The position numbers and the translations under genes are program-made. The notes beneath the pieces are model-generated. The model did no database searches. It saw nothing but the letters and a program-made list of their open reading frames with translations, and was not told the origin of the DNA. A stretch of DNA of 64,000 nucleotides from Trema orientale (Eukaryota > Streptophyta > Magnoliopsida > Rosales > Cannabaceae). Of this stretch, positions 11,685-23,302 are shown in pieces; the first letter of the stretch is position 1; every line of letters begins with the position of its first letter. The DNA is taken from NCBI GenBank assembly GCA_002914845.1, contig JXTC01000010.1, forward strand, positions 1,579,352 to 1,643,351, given 5' to 3'.

Positions 11685-12908
11685 GAGTTTATACCACCTG
11701 TGGTCCCTAACATTTCCTCCAAGTATTAATCAGGTAACCTTTTTTTTTATTTTTTTTTATAGTTTTTAGATTCTAACCTTTCACATTCGTATCACTTTAT
11801 TCTATTTTTAACTTTTTCTTCCAATTCAGCTGTTATCTAACAGTTTTAGTATCACTTGGGTCCTCAATCTTTACATAATTTATCACTTAGGTATCTATTC
11901 TTTATTTTGTAGCTTTTGACTTCTCAAACTTTCTATTTTGTAATACTTAGGTCCTTTTGAGTTAATTTTGAGTTAAAATCTAACTCTAATCAAATTGGAC
12001 TAAATAAAATAATAAAAACTGCTAAATTCAAAAGTAACACCAAAATGACGCACTTAGATGTCCATTGAAATACATACCAAAAATACACACATCAAAACTC
12101 ATATTTTTTGTATAAATTAATATTCATTTGTTAGTTGAGAGACTTTTAGACTATTTTTAAATGAGTGCGAGTTCATAAAATTGCAGAAAATGAATTTCAC
12201 GACTATTGATAAAAAAATCATCATTATATAGTACATTTTTTTTTGTTTATTATATCTATGTATGTACTCGATCGTTATCTATTTATAAATACTAATTTTG
12301 TACTATTAACTATTATTGTCATTAAAACTCATAATTTTCTATAAATTAATATCAATTTATTATTTAAGAATTTTTTCAACTTCTTTTATTATTTATGAGT
12401 TTTAACTGAAAAAAAAAAAAATTGACGAGTTTATAAAATTAGAGAAAATGAACTTTACCACTACTAGTAAGATTTAACAATTAAATCGTATAATATTGTT
12501 GGTAAGAATTAACTAAAAATAATATTATCGTTTTTATTATCTTTTTAGAAAAACGTCTTCTTGGTGTTAAACATTCCGTCGGTAGTTTTCATTAAGTTAT
12601 GTAGTACAATTTGATTAGAATTAGATTTTAAATTAACTCAAAAGGACCTAAGTGCTTTAAAAATAAAAGTTTAAGGAGTCAAAATCTATAAAATTAAGAA
12701 TAGGGACCTAAGTGATACATTGTGTAAAAATTGAGGACTCAAGTGATACTAAAACTATTAGATAACGACTGAATTGGATGGAAAAATTTAGAAAGGACTG
12801 AAGTGATACGAATGTGAAAGGTTGGGGATTTAAAAACTATAAAAAAAAAGATTAGGGACCTGATTAATACTTAGTGGAAAGATTGAGGACTGCAGGTGAT
12901 ATAAACCT
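11685..12908. mobile_element. long-TIR MULE-like non-autonomous element
   Basis: Inverted arms of about 300 bases. The left begins GAGTTTATACCACCTGTGG and the right, reverse-complemented, begins AGGTTTATATCACCTGCAG. Both run through GTATCACTT...CTTAGGTCC blocks. The flanks show a 9-base near-duplication, AAGATTTTA/AAAATTTTA. The internal 600 bases are AT-rich without a transposase. Nine-base duplication plus long arms suggests a Mutator-like element. Confidence 0.6.
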
Positions 12909-13096
12909 AAAATTTTAAATACAAGCCATTATGAATCAATACAACCCCTTATTATACTATAATAGGGATTTTGGATATTAAGGTACTTACCTCACGTCTC
13001 TCATACTGCATATATGTTTGGGGAGTAATGTTAGAGATACCAAAAAACGTGCACAAAAAATTTATATCACCGAATGTGGTATCCATTTTATTCACT

Positions 13097-13316
13097 AAAT
13101 CTCGTGTAGTGTGATTCCACCTTAAAATAAGATAGTGGTGGAAATAGTAGTAGAAATAGATATCATATCATTAGTGTAAGTTTTTGTGTAAATTTTTAGT
13201 GTCGCTAAATCTCGAGTAGTGTGATTCCACCTTAAAATAAGATAGTGGTGGAAATAGTAGTAGAAATAGATATCATATCATTAGTGTAAGTTTTTGTGTA
13301 AATTTTTAGTGTCGCT
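13097..13316. repeat. 110-base tandem duplication (two copies)
   Basis: Copies at 13097-13206 and 13207-13316 differ at one position that I can see (CTCGTGTAG versus CTCGAGTAG). It is very recent and lies about 0.8 kb upstream of the first LRR-RLK. Confidence 0.93.
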
Positions 13317-13394
13317 ATCATTATTCATGTTGGGTGCTTTCTACCCAACATTTTTTCTCACCTAACTTCTAACAATTTTCTTTAAAGTCCAATA

Positions 13395-13870
13395 TCAATC
13401 CACACCATCTGTCAATTCAAAATGCCCCAACAAATGAACTTAGGAAGACTTTCAGAAATTCGGAATTTGAAGTTCAAAAATATAAAACAACCGTTTCTAG
13501 TACTCCGGAAAGCATTAATACCACCCAAAATGAAAAAAGAAACTTATTTAACCTTAATTGAAGGATTTAATGTTATTACTTTTATATCAAAAGGATATCC
13601 TAAATTAGTTTAGCTACATGTATAAGGAAATTAAAAAAATTGGACTGACGCAGCAGAATGTAAGGATAAAGAATAACAGGGGTTTAAATAATACCCCTGC
13701 ACCGTGGTCCCTCTTTTTTCACTAAACTAAAATACGTGGTTTTCAAGTTAGTCTTCTCTCTCTAACTTTGTATATTCAAATCTATGCACCAACGTATCAA
13801 ATGGTGTGAAGAAAGTTGGCTTTGATGTAAGAAAAGGGAAATGATCATTTTTGTTTTGCCAAAAAAAAAA
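13395..13870 (+). promoter_or_regulatory. upstream region of LRR-RLK 1 with repeated fragments
   Basis: Holds two further copies (13410-13530 and 13770-13830) of the TTCAAAATGC / ACCAACGTATCAA block seen at 8740, then a long A run at 13861-13880. I see no convincing TATA box, so the transcription start is not placed. Confidence 0.3.
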
Positions 13871-14085
13871 AAAAAAAAAAAGAACACACAAATTCAAACA
13901 TAACCAGAGATAATCTCGATGCCTGCCAACGTTACTCCGGAGTCCAAACTTTATCAACCAACCTCCACTTTTCGCATTGCTTACTCCAATAACCCATTAC
14001 TACTACTTCAAACTCCAAACTGATTTACCAACATTCCTTCAAACTTGTTAACCAACCCCCACTCTACTATACCTTCCAACTCCAA

Positions 14086-17000
14086 ATGAAGCCTTATAAC
14101 CCCACCACCACCACCACCACCACCACCACCACTACTACTACTACTACGTCACGTGCTCTCTGGCAGTCTTTGTTTCTCCTTCATGCGATTCTTCTCTTGT
14201 CTATGAGCATTTCAATGCAACCATCCAATTCCACTGCAGATGCATTAGGAAACGAAACAGATCGGCTTGCTTTGCTCAAGTTCAAAGAATCGATCTCCAA
14301 TGATCCGCATGCGCTCCTGAGATCCTGGAATGATTCTATCCACTTCTGCAACTGGAATGGAGTCACGTGCGGCCACCGACACCAAAGGGTAACGACCTTG
14401 AACTTGGGGGGTTATAACCTGAGAGGTACTATATCACCTTACGTTAGAAACCTCACTTTTTTGAGGTTCATCAGCTTCATAAACAACAGCTTCTCTGGTG
14501 AAATCCCCCAGCAAGTTTGTCATCTGCCTCGGCTGCGAAATCTGAGTCTCCGTAACAACCTGTTGGAAGGTAAGATGTCCTCAATGAACTTGAGTTACTG
14601 CTCAGAACTCAGGGTATTAGTTCTCGGAAATAACAGAGTTACAGGAAGCATTCCCTCAGAGCTTGGTTCTTTGACCAAGCTCTATCTGCTTAATCTTGAG
14701 AGAAACAATCTCACGGGAGAAATTCCACCTTCCTTGGCAAACATGTCATCACTCGAAACGTTTCTTATACAGTTTAACAATCTGGTAGGAACTATTCCGG
14801 ATGAGATAGGCAAGTTGAAAAGCTTGGCGCTGTTTGCAGCGGGAGGTAATAAACTGTCTGGCGTAATTCCTCTCTCAATCTACAACATATCCTCTTTGAG
14901 TGCTTTCTCAATTTCTAGTAACCAGTTTGAAGGCACTTTTCCTCCCAATATAGGCCTTAAGCTCCCAAATCTCCAAGTATTGTATGCTTCCAATAATGAG
15001 TTATCTGGTGTATTCCCGCATTCGTTTTCCAATGCTTCTCAGCTTCAAGAACTTGATATTGTTAATAATAATTTTGTAGGAGAAGTTCCGGCTAGTTTGG
15101 GAATTAATCTTCCAGATCTTAGGTATCTCGATTTAGCAGAGAATCATTTAGGAAACTCTTCACCTACTAGCTTAAGTTTTATTGCGTCTTTAACAAATTG
15201 CAGCCAAATGAATGTTTTCTCCTTGAGTGCAAACAACTTTGGAGGTGTTTTACCGAACTCTATTTCCAATTTGTCCACTCAAATCACTCAACTGTATCTT
15301 TCAGAGAATCTAATATCAGGATATATTCCTGAAACATTAGGCAATCTGGTCAACTTGATCGGCTTATCCATGGCGTCTAATCTCTTTCAAGGTATCATTC
15401 CTGCCTCTTTGGGGAAGTTAGGAAATTTGCAACTTTTAGAATTATATGCAAACTCATTATCAGGAAGGATACCCTCATCTCTGGGAAACCTCACTCAAAT
15501 CTCAGATCTTAAATTATCACAAAACCACTTATATGGAAGCATTACTCCGAAAATAGCAGACTGCCAACGTCTACAACTCCTTGACATTTCACAAAATAAC
15601 CTGACTGGGATTATTCCCAAAGAGGTTTTCAGTCTTTCTTCATTATACTATCTCAACTTATCACATAACTCATTGATTGGTAGCCTTCCAGCGGAAGTGG
15701 GCAAGCTAAAGACTACTAATAAACTCGACCTGTCCGAAAACAAGATGTTTAGTGCAATTCCAGAAACAATTGGAGATTGTGAGAGTCTAGAATTCCTTTC
15801 CTTACAGGGGAATTTCTTCCAAGGAAATCTTCCTCTCTCTTTGGCTTCTCTTAGAGGTCTTCAGTATTTGGATCTTTCTCGAAACAACTTGACAGGAAAA
15901 ATTCCAAAGGATTTGCAGAAACTTTCTTTCTTGGTATACTTGAATCTTTCATTTAATGATCTGGAAGGAGAAGTACCAATGAAAGGTGTCTTTCAGAACA
16001 TTACTGAAATATCATTTGTTGGAAATATCAAGCTTTGTGGTGGTGTACCAAAGTTGGAACTCCCAAGATGCCCCAAAACAATTGAATCCAAACAGGGGAA
16101 GAGAAAAGGCCTCAAACTAACAATCATAATAGTTTGTGTGACTGCATCATTCCTTCTGTTTGCATCCTTCTTTTTTCTTTTCTGGAGGAGGAAAGCGACA
16201 GGGCAACCACAATCTGAACACTCCACGATCGGCTTTCTTTCAAAGGTTTCATACCAGAGGCTGCATCAAGCTACTAATGGATTCTCTCAAAGCATGTTGA
16301 TTGGAACAGGTGCTTTTGGCTCTGTATATAAAGGTGTACTTGATCAAGAAGAAAACATAGTTGCTGTAAAGGTCCTCAATCTTAATCAAAAAGGAGCTTC
16401 GAAGAGTTTCATTGCTGAATGCAATGCGTTGAGAAATATTCGACATCGGAATCTGGTAAAGATCTTGACATGCTGCTCGAGTGAGGATTATAATGGAAAT
16501 GATTTCAAGGCTTTAGTCTTTGAGTATATGTCAAATGGAAGCCTAGAGAAGAGGCTACACATGGGGAACACCCATGAAAACCAATCCAGGGGTTTAAGCC
16601 TAATTCAGAGATTAAATATTGCTAATGATGTGGCCTCTGCCATATACTATCTTCATGACCATGGTGACCATCCGATCATTCACTGTGACTTCAAGCCCAG
16701 CAATGTCCTTCTTGACAATGAAATGGTTGCTCATGTAAGTGATTTCGGGTTAGCAAAGCTGATGCTGAACACCACTGGAATATTGGAAAGTCAAACTAGC
16801 TCAATCGGAATAAAGGGCACTATTGGCTATGCCCCTCCAGGTAACAGCTAGACTCTATTTAATTTCTCATTATATGTTTGTGGAAATATAGATACAGGAA
16901 TTGTAACTAGTCTGTAAGAATCAAACTAGCTAGCTATCACACCAAGACTTGTAGAGAAGAATTCAAATGAAAAAGTTTTATGTTTTCTTTTTCCCTTCTA

Positions 17001-17694
17001 AGTGAAAGCTTTTTGTAACTTGAATGTATTGAACTTATTCTCAATGACTTTCTGAGAGACTGAAATTAAGACAACAATTATGATCACCATTAGTTCATTC
17101 TTCTTCTTTTCAGTAAAATTGAAAAAAGAAAATCGATCTATAATCTCGAAATTATATTTCAGTTCTTAGACATCTACTTAGAAAGCAAAAGCTTCAAATA
17201 TAACGTACTCTATACGAGTTGCAGAGTACACAATGGGTTGTGAGCCATCGAAACAAGGGGATGTGTATAGCTATGGGATTCTTGTGTTGGAGCTGTTCAC
17301 GGGAAGGAGTCCTACCGATGAAGCATTCAAAGATGATTTTAATCTCCATAACTTTGTTAAGATGGCATTGCCAGATAGAGTTGCTCAAATAGTGGACTCT
17401 GCTCTTCTCCTTAGAGAAGTTGAAGAAACGGTTGTGAGAAGACAAAACTTCAACAACGTTGGAGACATTAATGAGATTGAGACAGAAGGAGTTGATATTA
17501 CTTTTGGGAACCCAAATCAGATAAGCGCTCCTCTGCGGAAGTGCTTACTTTCAGTCTTGGAGATTGGACTTGCATGTTCAAATGCTTCTTCAAATGAAAG
17601 AATGAACATAAGAGATGTCACCAGGGAGTTACAAAACATAAAAAATGCGTATGTGGGCCTTGGGATCCATGGACAAAGACAAAGGACCAGCTAG
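14086..17694 (+). CDS. LRR receptor-like kinase 1 (subfamily XII, non-RD)
   Basis: Two exons, 14086-16840 and 17225-17694, joined across a 384-base GT-AG intron that splits a Glu codon in the P+1 loop (GYAPP/EYTMG). The product is 1074 residues. In order it has a 15-residue threonine run (7-21), a hydrophobic signal segment (about 25-43), an LRRNT_2 cap (NETDRLALLKFKESI, WNGVTC), about 20 LRRs with IP-containing plant repeats, and a transmembrane helix (about 677-702). The kinase has a glycine loop near 739 (GTGAFGSVYKG), Lys762, catalytic Asp868 and DFG at 886. The catalytic loop reads HCDFKPSN, so it is non-RD, and it has Phe where the sister gene has Leu. This family (Xa21, EFR, FLS2 relatives) perceives microbial peptides at the plasma membrane. 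The ligand is unknown here. Start choice: first ATG, matching the sister gene's start. Intact. Confidence 0.92.
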
Positions 17695-17701
17695 CTAGTA
17701 G

Positions 17702-17942
17702 GTAACATAGCATAACATAATTTCACTTTCATTAGCTAAAAATTTATCTAAAGTATATTCCACTGGAATAAAACAGATTAGAAGGACTCTCTTATTGTTG
17801 AGTATGATCTTTGCAACTACTAGAAGATTCAAGCTAAATTAGGACCAAAAACTCTAATGGTTGTCCAGTTATTTAATCTGGACTTGTTTAGAATTTTGAG
17901 AATTTATCCTAATGTGTATTAAACTTTCTACTTGCAGTGCAG
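17702..17942 (+). other. probable 3'-UTR intron of LRR-RLK 1
   Basis: Eight bases after the stop is a GTAAC donor, and the acceptor is TTGCAGTGCAG (ending 17937 or 17942). The sister gene has the same arrangement (26919-27144), with conserved text on both sides (GGAACTC.AATGGTGAAGATCTT downstream) but diverged middles. Inferred from conservation, with no transcript evidence. Confidence 0.5.
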
Positions 17943-18394
17943 GACTTGACATTTTCCTGAAGGAACTCAAATGGTGAAGATCTTCTTTTGTGTTTCTCTT
18001 TGAGAATATTGCATTTGTAATAGGACTAATTCTTATAGGAAGTTTACTTGGTTTTTAACTCGTAATAAATTGTGTACCGGATGTTTATTTGTTCGGTTTG
18101 GTTTTCGTTGATTCTGCATATCGATTAGCGATCCAAACTAGAATAATTTTCACCATGATGATGGTTCAAAATTACAACTTAAAAAACTATAAATTAATAT
18201 TTAGTTTTTTCAAGACTTCATCCACTGCCTTTGCTAAACTATAAATATAAATTAATATATCTACGTTTGTTTTTTTTTTTTTTCCCGGACTTCTTGTTTA
18301 ATTTATATCTACTGGGATTTGATAATTGGTCTAATGGCGTCCCAGATGTCTTAAAAACCTTTCCAGGAAAAAAACCTATACTCTGCCATGAGTA

Positions 18395-18459
18395 CTATTA
18401 CCATCAACTCCAAATGAAGCCTCATAGCCCCACTAGTTCTACCACTAGCCACTCAACAC
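18395..18459 (+). pseudogene. relic of a third LRR-RLK, start codon region only
   Basis: Reads CAACTCCAAATGAAGCC followed by a Pro/Thr/Ser-coding tract. This matches the 5' leader and first codons of LRR-RLK 1 (14070-14110). It breaks off exactly at the hAT insertion at 18460, and no LRR or kinase sequence follows beyond that insertion. A truncated duplicate. Confidence 0.7.
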
Positions 18460-19262
18460 CAGTGACGGAGCTGGTCAGGCTCTCCCTCAATTTTTTTAAA
18501 TATAACTTTTAAAAAAGGTTGAAAAAAATAATTAAGCTCTCTAAAAAATTTAAAAATACAATGAATCCTCATAAGCCCGCGATTAAAATTTTGTTGCACT
18601 GGCTAATAAGAAAAAATGTCCAAGTCCATTTCTGAATTAATATAGCCCATTATTTCATTCTAATTGATTTATTTAAAATTTAATAAAGAAAATACATACT
18701 TTTTATTTTTGTATTTTTATATGGCATATTTGTGTCTATATGATATATTTTAAGCTTTTGATAAAAAATATTAATTCATTTGGCTGAGTATTATCTAAAA
18801 GATTTTTCTATTATAGAACTCATAGAACTTGATGATCAGTTTGAAATATATATAATTTATATGCATTCCCGTGAGAAATTCGATAAACTGAAAAGTATCG
18901 GTGATCTTGTATAAAAAATAGTTGAGGTAAGAAGACATAATATTTATTATCTCATTTATCAGTCGTGACATTAGCATTAATTTTACTAATTGCTATTGCT
19001 AATGTGAAGTGGGTATTCTCTTCTATAAATTTTTTGAATAATTAACTACGTAATAGAATGAGTGATCTATGAATGAATGATAATTTGTTTGTTTACATTA
19101 AAAAAGACATCTTTAATGATATTGATAATGACCCATTATAAAATACTTTTTAGGAATGAAAATGCATCGAGTACAATTGTAATACTTATTATTATTTTTA
19201 ATTATTTTTGAATTATAATTATAGCCTATGCTAGTTAATAAGAAATCTTAACTCTGTCCCTG
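18460..19262. mobile_element. hAT-type non-autonomous element, 803 bases
   Basis: Imperfect terminal inverted repeats CAGTGACGGAG / CTCTGTCCCTG are flanked by CTCAACAC (18452-18459) and CTCAATAC (19263-19270), an 8-base duplication with one change. The interior is AT-rich and carries no transposase. It sits in the LRR-RLK start relic. Confidence 0.75.
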
Positions 19263-19270
19263 CTCAATAC

Positions 19271-20303
19271 GACTGTTGGGTAAGATTTCTTATTGTATGA
19301 AATTAGCTCAATAAACTTGACAAAAGTTGTGAGTCACTTGACACTACCACGATAATAGTGTCCAGTGGCTTGACACCCTTAATGGGTAAGAATTCTAATT
19401 GCAGAAATTGACTAAACATCATTGTTGGGTGACTCATTACGTTATCGAGTAAGATTTTTATGTTATTATTTGACTGAAAGTGGTGGTGAGTATAGAGGAA
19501 GGAAAAAAAACCATAAGCAAATGACCAAACATAATATTTAGCATAGATATGCTAGGATCAGGAAAGCCATAAAATTATATACCAAAATATAACTATTTGA
19601 AAATTACTATAAATTTATGCATTCCAATCGATGTTGTAAACCTCGCTTGTCATCTTATCCCCAAAAAAGCGAATGTTAACATCATTTGTTGTTCTTCAAG
19701 CACGGGCCATTCATGTGGAATTCCATGTCCGATAGCATGAATGACAATGGCATATCCCCGCTGGGTAGAAATCAGACAAATAAAAATTCATTGCAAATGG
19801 AAACATATGGAACAATGTACAAAGCTTTTACACGTATGTACATTGTTTTTCAATGTAACCAAAATATTTTGTTGGTTAAGGTGCATCTAGGATCGTGTAG
19901 AACTCTATCCTTCCCATCTTTCGATTTACTTTATCTTAAAGAAAAATGCTAATAATCCCGAGCGGGAGAAGTAAGAATTTTACTGGATGAGGTGGCTTGT
20001 CCTACAAAGTGGGGCCCACATGTATTGTCTTTTTGCTTTTAATATTTGGAAAAAAAAAAAAGTAAAATCGTTGAAGTAAATCAGGGGAGGACCATAGTTG
20101 TTGGGCAATAGTGGCGGGTTCGGGATGTTTCTGGGAAATGCTTCTGGGCAATAATCTTTCACCACTGTTGTACTGGAGGAGTTGGGGATGTAACCATATT
20201 CACTATACTATATCAGGTTGTTCCTATTTCCTTTGAAAGAAAAATACAGCGAGTATTACAAGATATGTCGATTCCCTGAACTAGGATTTGAGGATATAGC
20301 TAC
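19271..20303. other. intergenic, no gene recognised
   Basis: Contains short internal repeats (GGGTAAGA.TTCT and CTTGACACC-like words at 19275-19460). The frame at 19686-19952 has no family resemblance. A purine-rich stretch near 20090-20160 is unassigned. Confidence 0.5.
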
Positions 20304-21465
20304 TGATAACTTTAAGAATTAAATTGGAGAGAAACAAACAACTAAGGTTTTTTATTGCAAAAGCACTTAGAAAATACATCAGAAAAAGAATTTATATAAA
20401 CTAACAAACAGATAATAAAAAGGTTAAAATATCCTCACAAAAGATAAATAATAAAAATTTAAATATAATCTAACATCCCCCCTCAAACTCACAATTTCGC
20501 TGCTAAAAGTATCGAGAGTTTGTTAAACAAGAATAGAAAACGTGATGTCGTATGTGCCTTTATAAATAAGTCAGCAATCTGATAGTAGAAGAGACAAAAG
20601 GCAAAATGAGTGTGCCAATTTGATAGTGATGACGAATGATATGACAATCAATCTCAATGTGTTTAGTCCGCTGATGGAAGACTGAATTATATACAATCTG
20701 AATAGCACTCTTATTGTCACAATATAATGGCATGAAACGAGACAGAAGAACACCCATATCAATAAGCAATCAACGCAACCAAACTATCTCAGAAGTAGTA
20801 GAGGCTATAACACGATACTCCGCTTCTGTGGAAGATCTAGATACAATATCTTGTTTCTTGCTCTTCCAAGAAATAAAAGAATCACCTAAAAAAACACAAA
20901 ATCCTATTGTAGAATTACGATCAGTAGGATCACTCGCCCAATCAGCATCAGAATACGTACGTAGTTCCAAAGAAGAGGTAGACGAAAGTAAAAGATATTG
21001 AAACTGAGTACTACAAAGATACCTCAAAATACGAAGAACAGCTGCCCAATGAACCGTAGTAAGAGAAGTAACAAATTGACTAACTATATGAATAGTATAT
21101 GCAATATCTGGACGCGTGATAGTAAGGTAAACCAAGCTGCCAACAATAGTAAGATATAAACTCGGATCTAGCAGAGGAGAACCATCAGAAAGAGAATACC
21201 AATCATTTAATTTGAGGAGAGTATCAACAGTCTTATTATCAGTAACATGAGTACGCTCAAATATGTTAGCTATGTACTTAGACTGAGAAAGAAGATAACC
21301 TTTTGAAGAAGAAGTAACTTTAATACCCAGAAGGTAATGCTAGGAACCCAAATCCTTCATTGTAAAACAACAAGCTAACTCTAACTTCAAGGCTACAATC
21401 CCATTAATATCATCACCAGTAATAATCAGGTCATCAACATATAAAGAAAGTAAAATACGACTGTG
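20304..21465 (-). mobile_element. 5'-truncated Ty1/copia element with short 3' LTR
   Basis: The minus strand carries the end of reverse transcriptase (YVDD catalytic motif at 21430-21441), RNase H, a purine-rich tract (TTTGAGGGGGG near 20476-20490) and a 172-base LTR at 20304-20475 (TGTTAGATTA ... AGTTATCA). The 5' half is missing and the break lies near a T-rich stretch at about 21500. Confidence 0.85.
20476..21460 (-). pseudogene. copia reverse transcriptase end plus RNase H, broken
   Basis: Open stretches at 20770-21135 and 20560-20769 give the copia RNase H domain: ITRPDIAYTIHIVSQF, YSDADWASDPTDRNSTIGF, SRSSTEAEYRVIA and YCDNKSAI. The Asp, Glu and Asp catalytic residues are kept. Between the two, a WLRWLL-type tryptophan codon has become TGA (near 20770), and another stop lies near 21340. 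It ends with a KAHT...FNKLS-like tail before the purine tract. Not functional. Confidence 0.85.
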
Positions 21466-22990
21466 TTGGGTGCTTTGAAATTTTTGGACACGATTCTTTG
21501 TTTTTTTTGTTTTTTTTTTTTTTTTTTTGGGAAGTTACTACTTGTTCAAATTAATATAGAAACCCATATAAGTAATTAATTCAAGTGACTTTCCATCTCG
21601 AGTTTGCTTACTTTGTTCTTCTTTTTCATATATTTTATCAAAAGTAATGAACTTAGATAAGACAGATTTAATGTTCTGGGTTAACTATTGTTCTTGTTCT
21701 TTCCATATCTCTATAAGCAATTGTACAAGTAATAAGTTAAAAAAAAGGAGAAAAAACGATTAATCTTGTAAATCAGGTCTAACCTTCCAAGATTAGATTC
21801 ATTCTCCATGGCTTGAGGCTTTGAATTTTTTTTGAAATGTTTGAAGCTTCAAAATATGTCACATTAAAGAGAGATGATAAACAATCTGTCAAAGGATTCC
21901 TTCCAATATTTTAATTCGCTGTGCGTCAGCTCATAGTAGAACTGACTTTTGTGGGCTAACTTTCTTGTCAGATCAAATCATAGCCGTTAAACGCGGCTGT
22001 TGTGCTAGGACTTAATATGAGGGTCTTATAGTAGAATTTTCCTATGTTTGATATATTATTTTTTTCATTTTGATCTTAAATCTATTCATGAAAGTAAAAC
22101 AAAAGACGTTTTAAATTATCACTTGCTTTTTCTTTAATTAGGCTAAGAAGTGTTCGTAAAGCATATCAATGTTGTCGCATTTTTTTTTTCTCTCGAATGA
22201 AATCTTATCATCAATGGTTTTTTCCCCCTTAGAAATCTGATCATTAATGGTTGAATGTCCACGAAACGGGAAGAAAGAGAGAAACTGGAAATTAGAATTT
22301 GGGCAAAAGAAATAATTAAAATTAAAACCAAAAAATTTAAGAACATTTTGACAATTCTCCATTATAGTACACATGACAATTTATAAAAGGTCCACTTGTA
22401 TCGTTTAAATATCACGGGCATATCAAGCCGTGATAAATGGAAAAACTACTTAAAGAAAAATTGCGCCATATCCGCAAGTTAAAAGGGGGGGGGGGGGGGG
22501 GGGGAAAGAAAAATTTCCCCTTATATACTAGAATTTCCCAAATTAGAAAAGCAAGAAAATTGTCATGGGCCACTAACTAAACCTCTCTGCTTTCGGTATC
22601 GTGGGGTCTCTACGTGCACGTGGTAACGTGCAATTATTATTGTTGAAAATAATGCATATACGCTCGTTAATTTTGTACACCCTTTTTTTTTTTTTTTTGC
22701 TGAGTGAGACTCATTGTACTTACAAGTTGCAAATAGCCGTCATAGTGGAACAAAAAAGGTGGCAGTCTTCGGCCGTGGAATACGATATTATTGTTAATTA
22801 CTTTTTATTGTTACGAGCACTGCCACTCATACCCACTTGTCATATTACATTATATTTCCCAACTTTCAGATCATACTCCCAACCTGTCTCTAATAATACC
22901 ATGGCTTTTGACGGATGAGAAACTGAACAAGCATTGAAGTGGAAAAAAAAGAGAAGGAATTCAATGTCCCATTAACAATAAATAGATTTC
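21466..22990. other. intergenic, homopolymers only
   Basis: Contains T runs near 21500-21530 and 22684-22700 and a G run of about 20 bases at 22485-22504. No gene recognised. The small frame at 22601-22918 spans low-complexity sequence. Confidence 0.5.
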
Positions 22991-22997
22991 AAGCTCA

Positions 22998-23060
22998 GGT
23001 CAACGTCGTTTGGGAACCAAACCGGGGGCTTGAAAGATTGGTCTTTCGTTGAAAGGTCAA
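22998..23060 (+). promoter_or_regulatory. two W-box cores upstream of LRR-RLK 2
   Basis: GGTCAA (reverse of TTGACC) occurs at 22998-23003 and 23055-23060, about 250-300 bases before the start codon. WRKY factors bind this core in many defence-gene promoters. The motif is short and can occur by chance. Confidence 0.3.
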
Positions 23061-23302
23061 AAGTGGAAGAGTGGTCACTTACTTAATTTGCAAAGTTGGA
23101 GACGGCTACTTTTCTGATTTTGTTACCTTTTTTTGGTATTTCTTGGTTTCTACTCCCACACCCTCCTAATCCTAATCTTCTCCTGTTTTGATTCCTGCAA
23201 GCGCCGCCTTGTGAAAGTGATCATATCTATAGATATCATCAACTAAGGTGTGGCCAAATCAACCACAAGGTGCCTTTTTTCTTTAACTTCATATCCTACC
23301 AA

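Noticed and set aside
22485-22504. Run of about 20 G as a telomere-like or G-quadruplex gene element
   Set aside because: A plain homopolymer; no repeat period and possibly length-uncertain in the assembly.
23270-23302. GTG as start of LRR-RLK 2
   Set aside because: Plant genes use ATG; the ATG at 23303 aligns with the sister gene's start and leaves the signal peptide intact.
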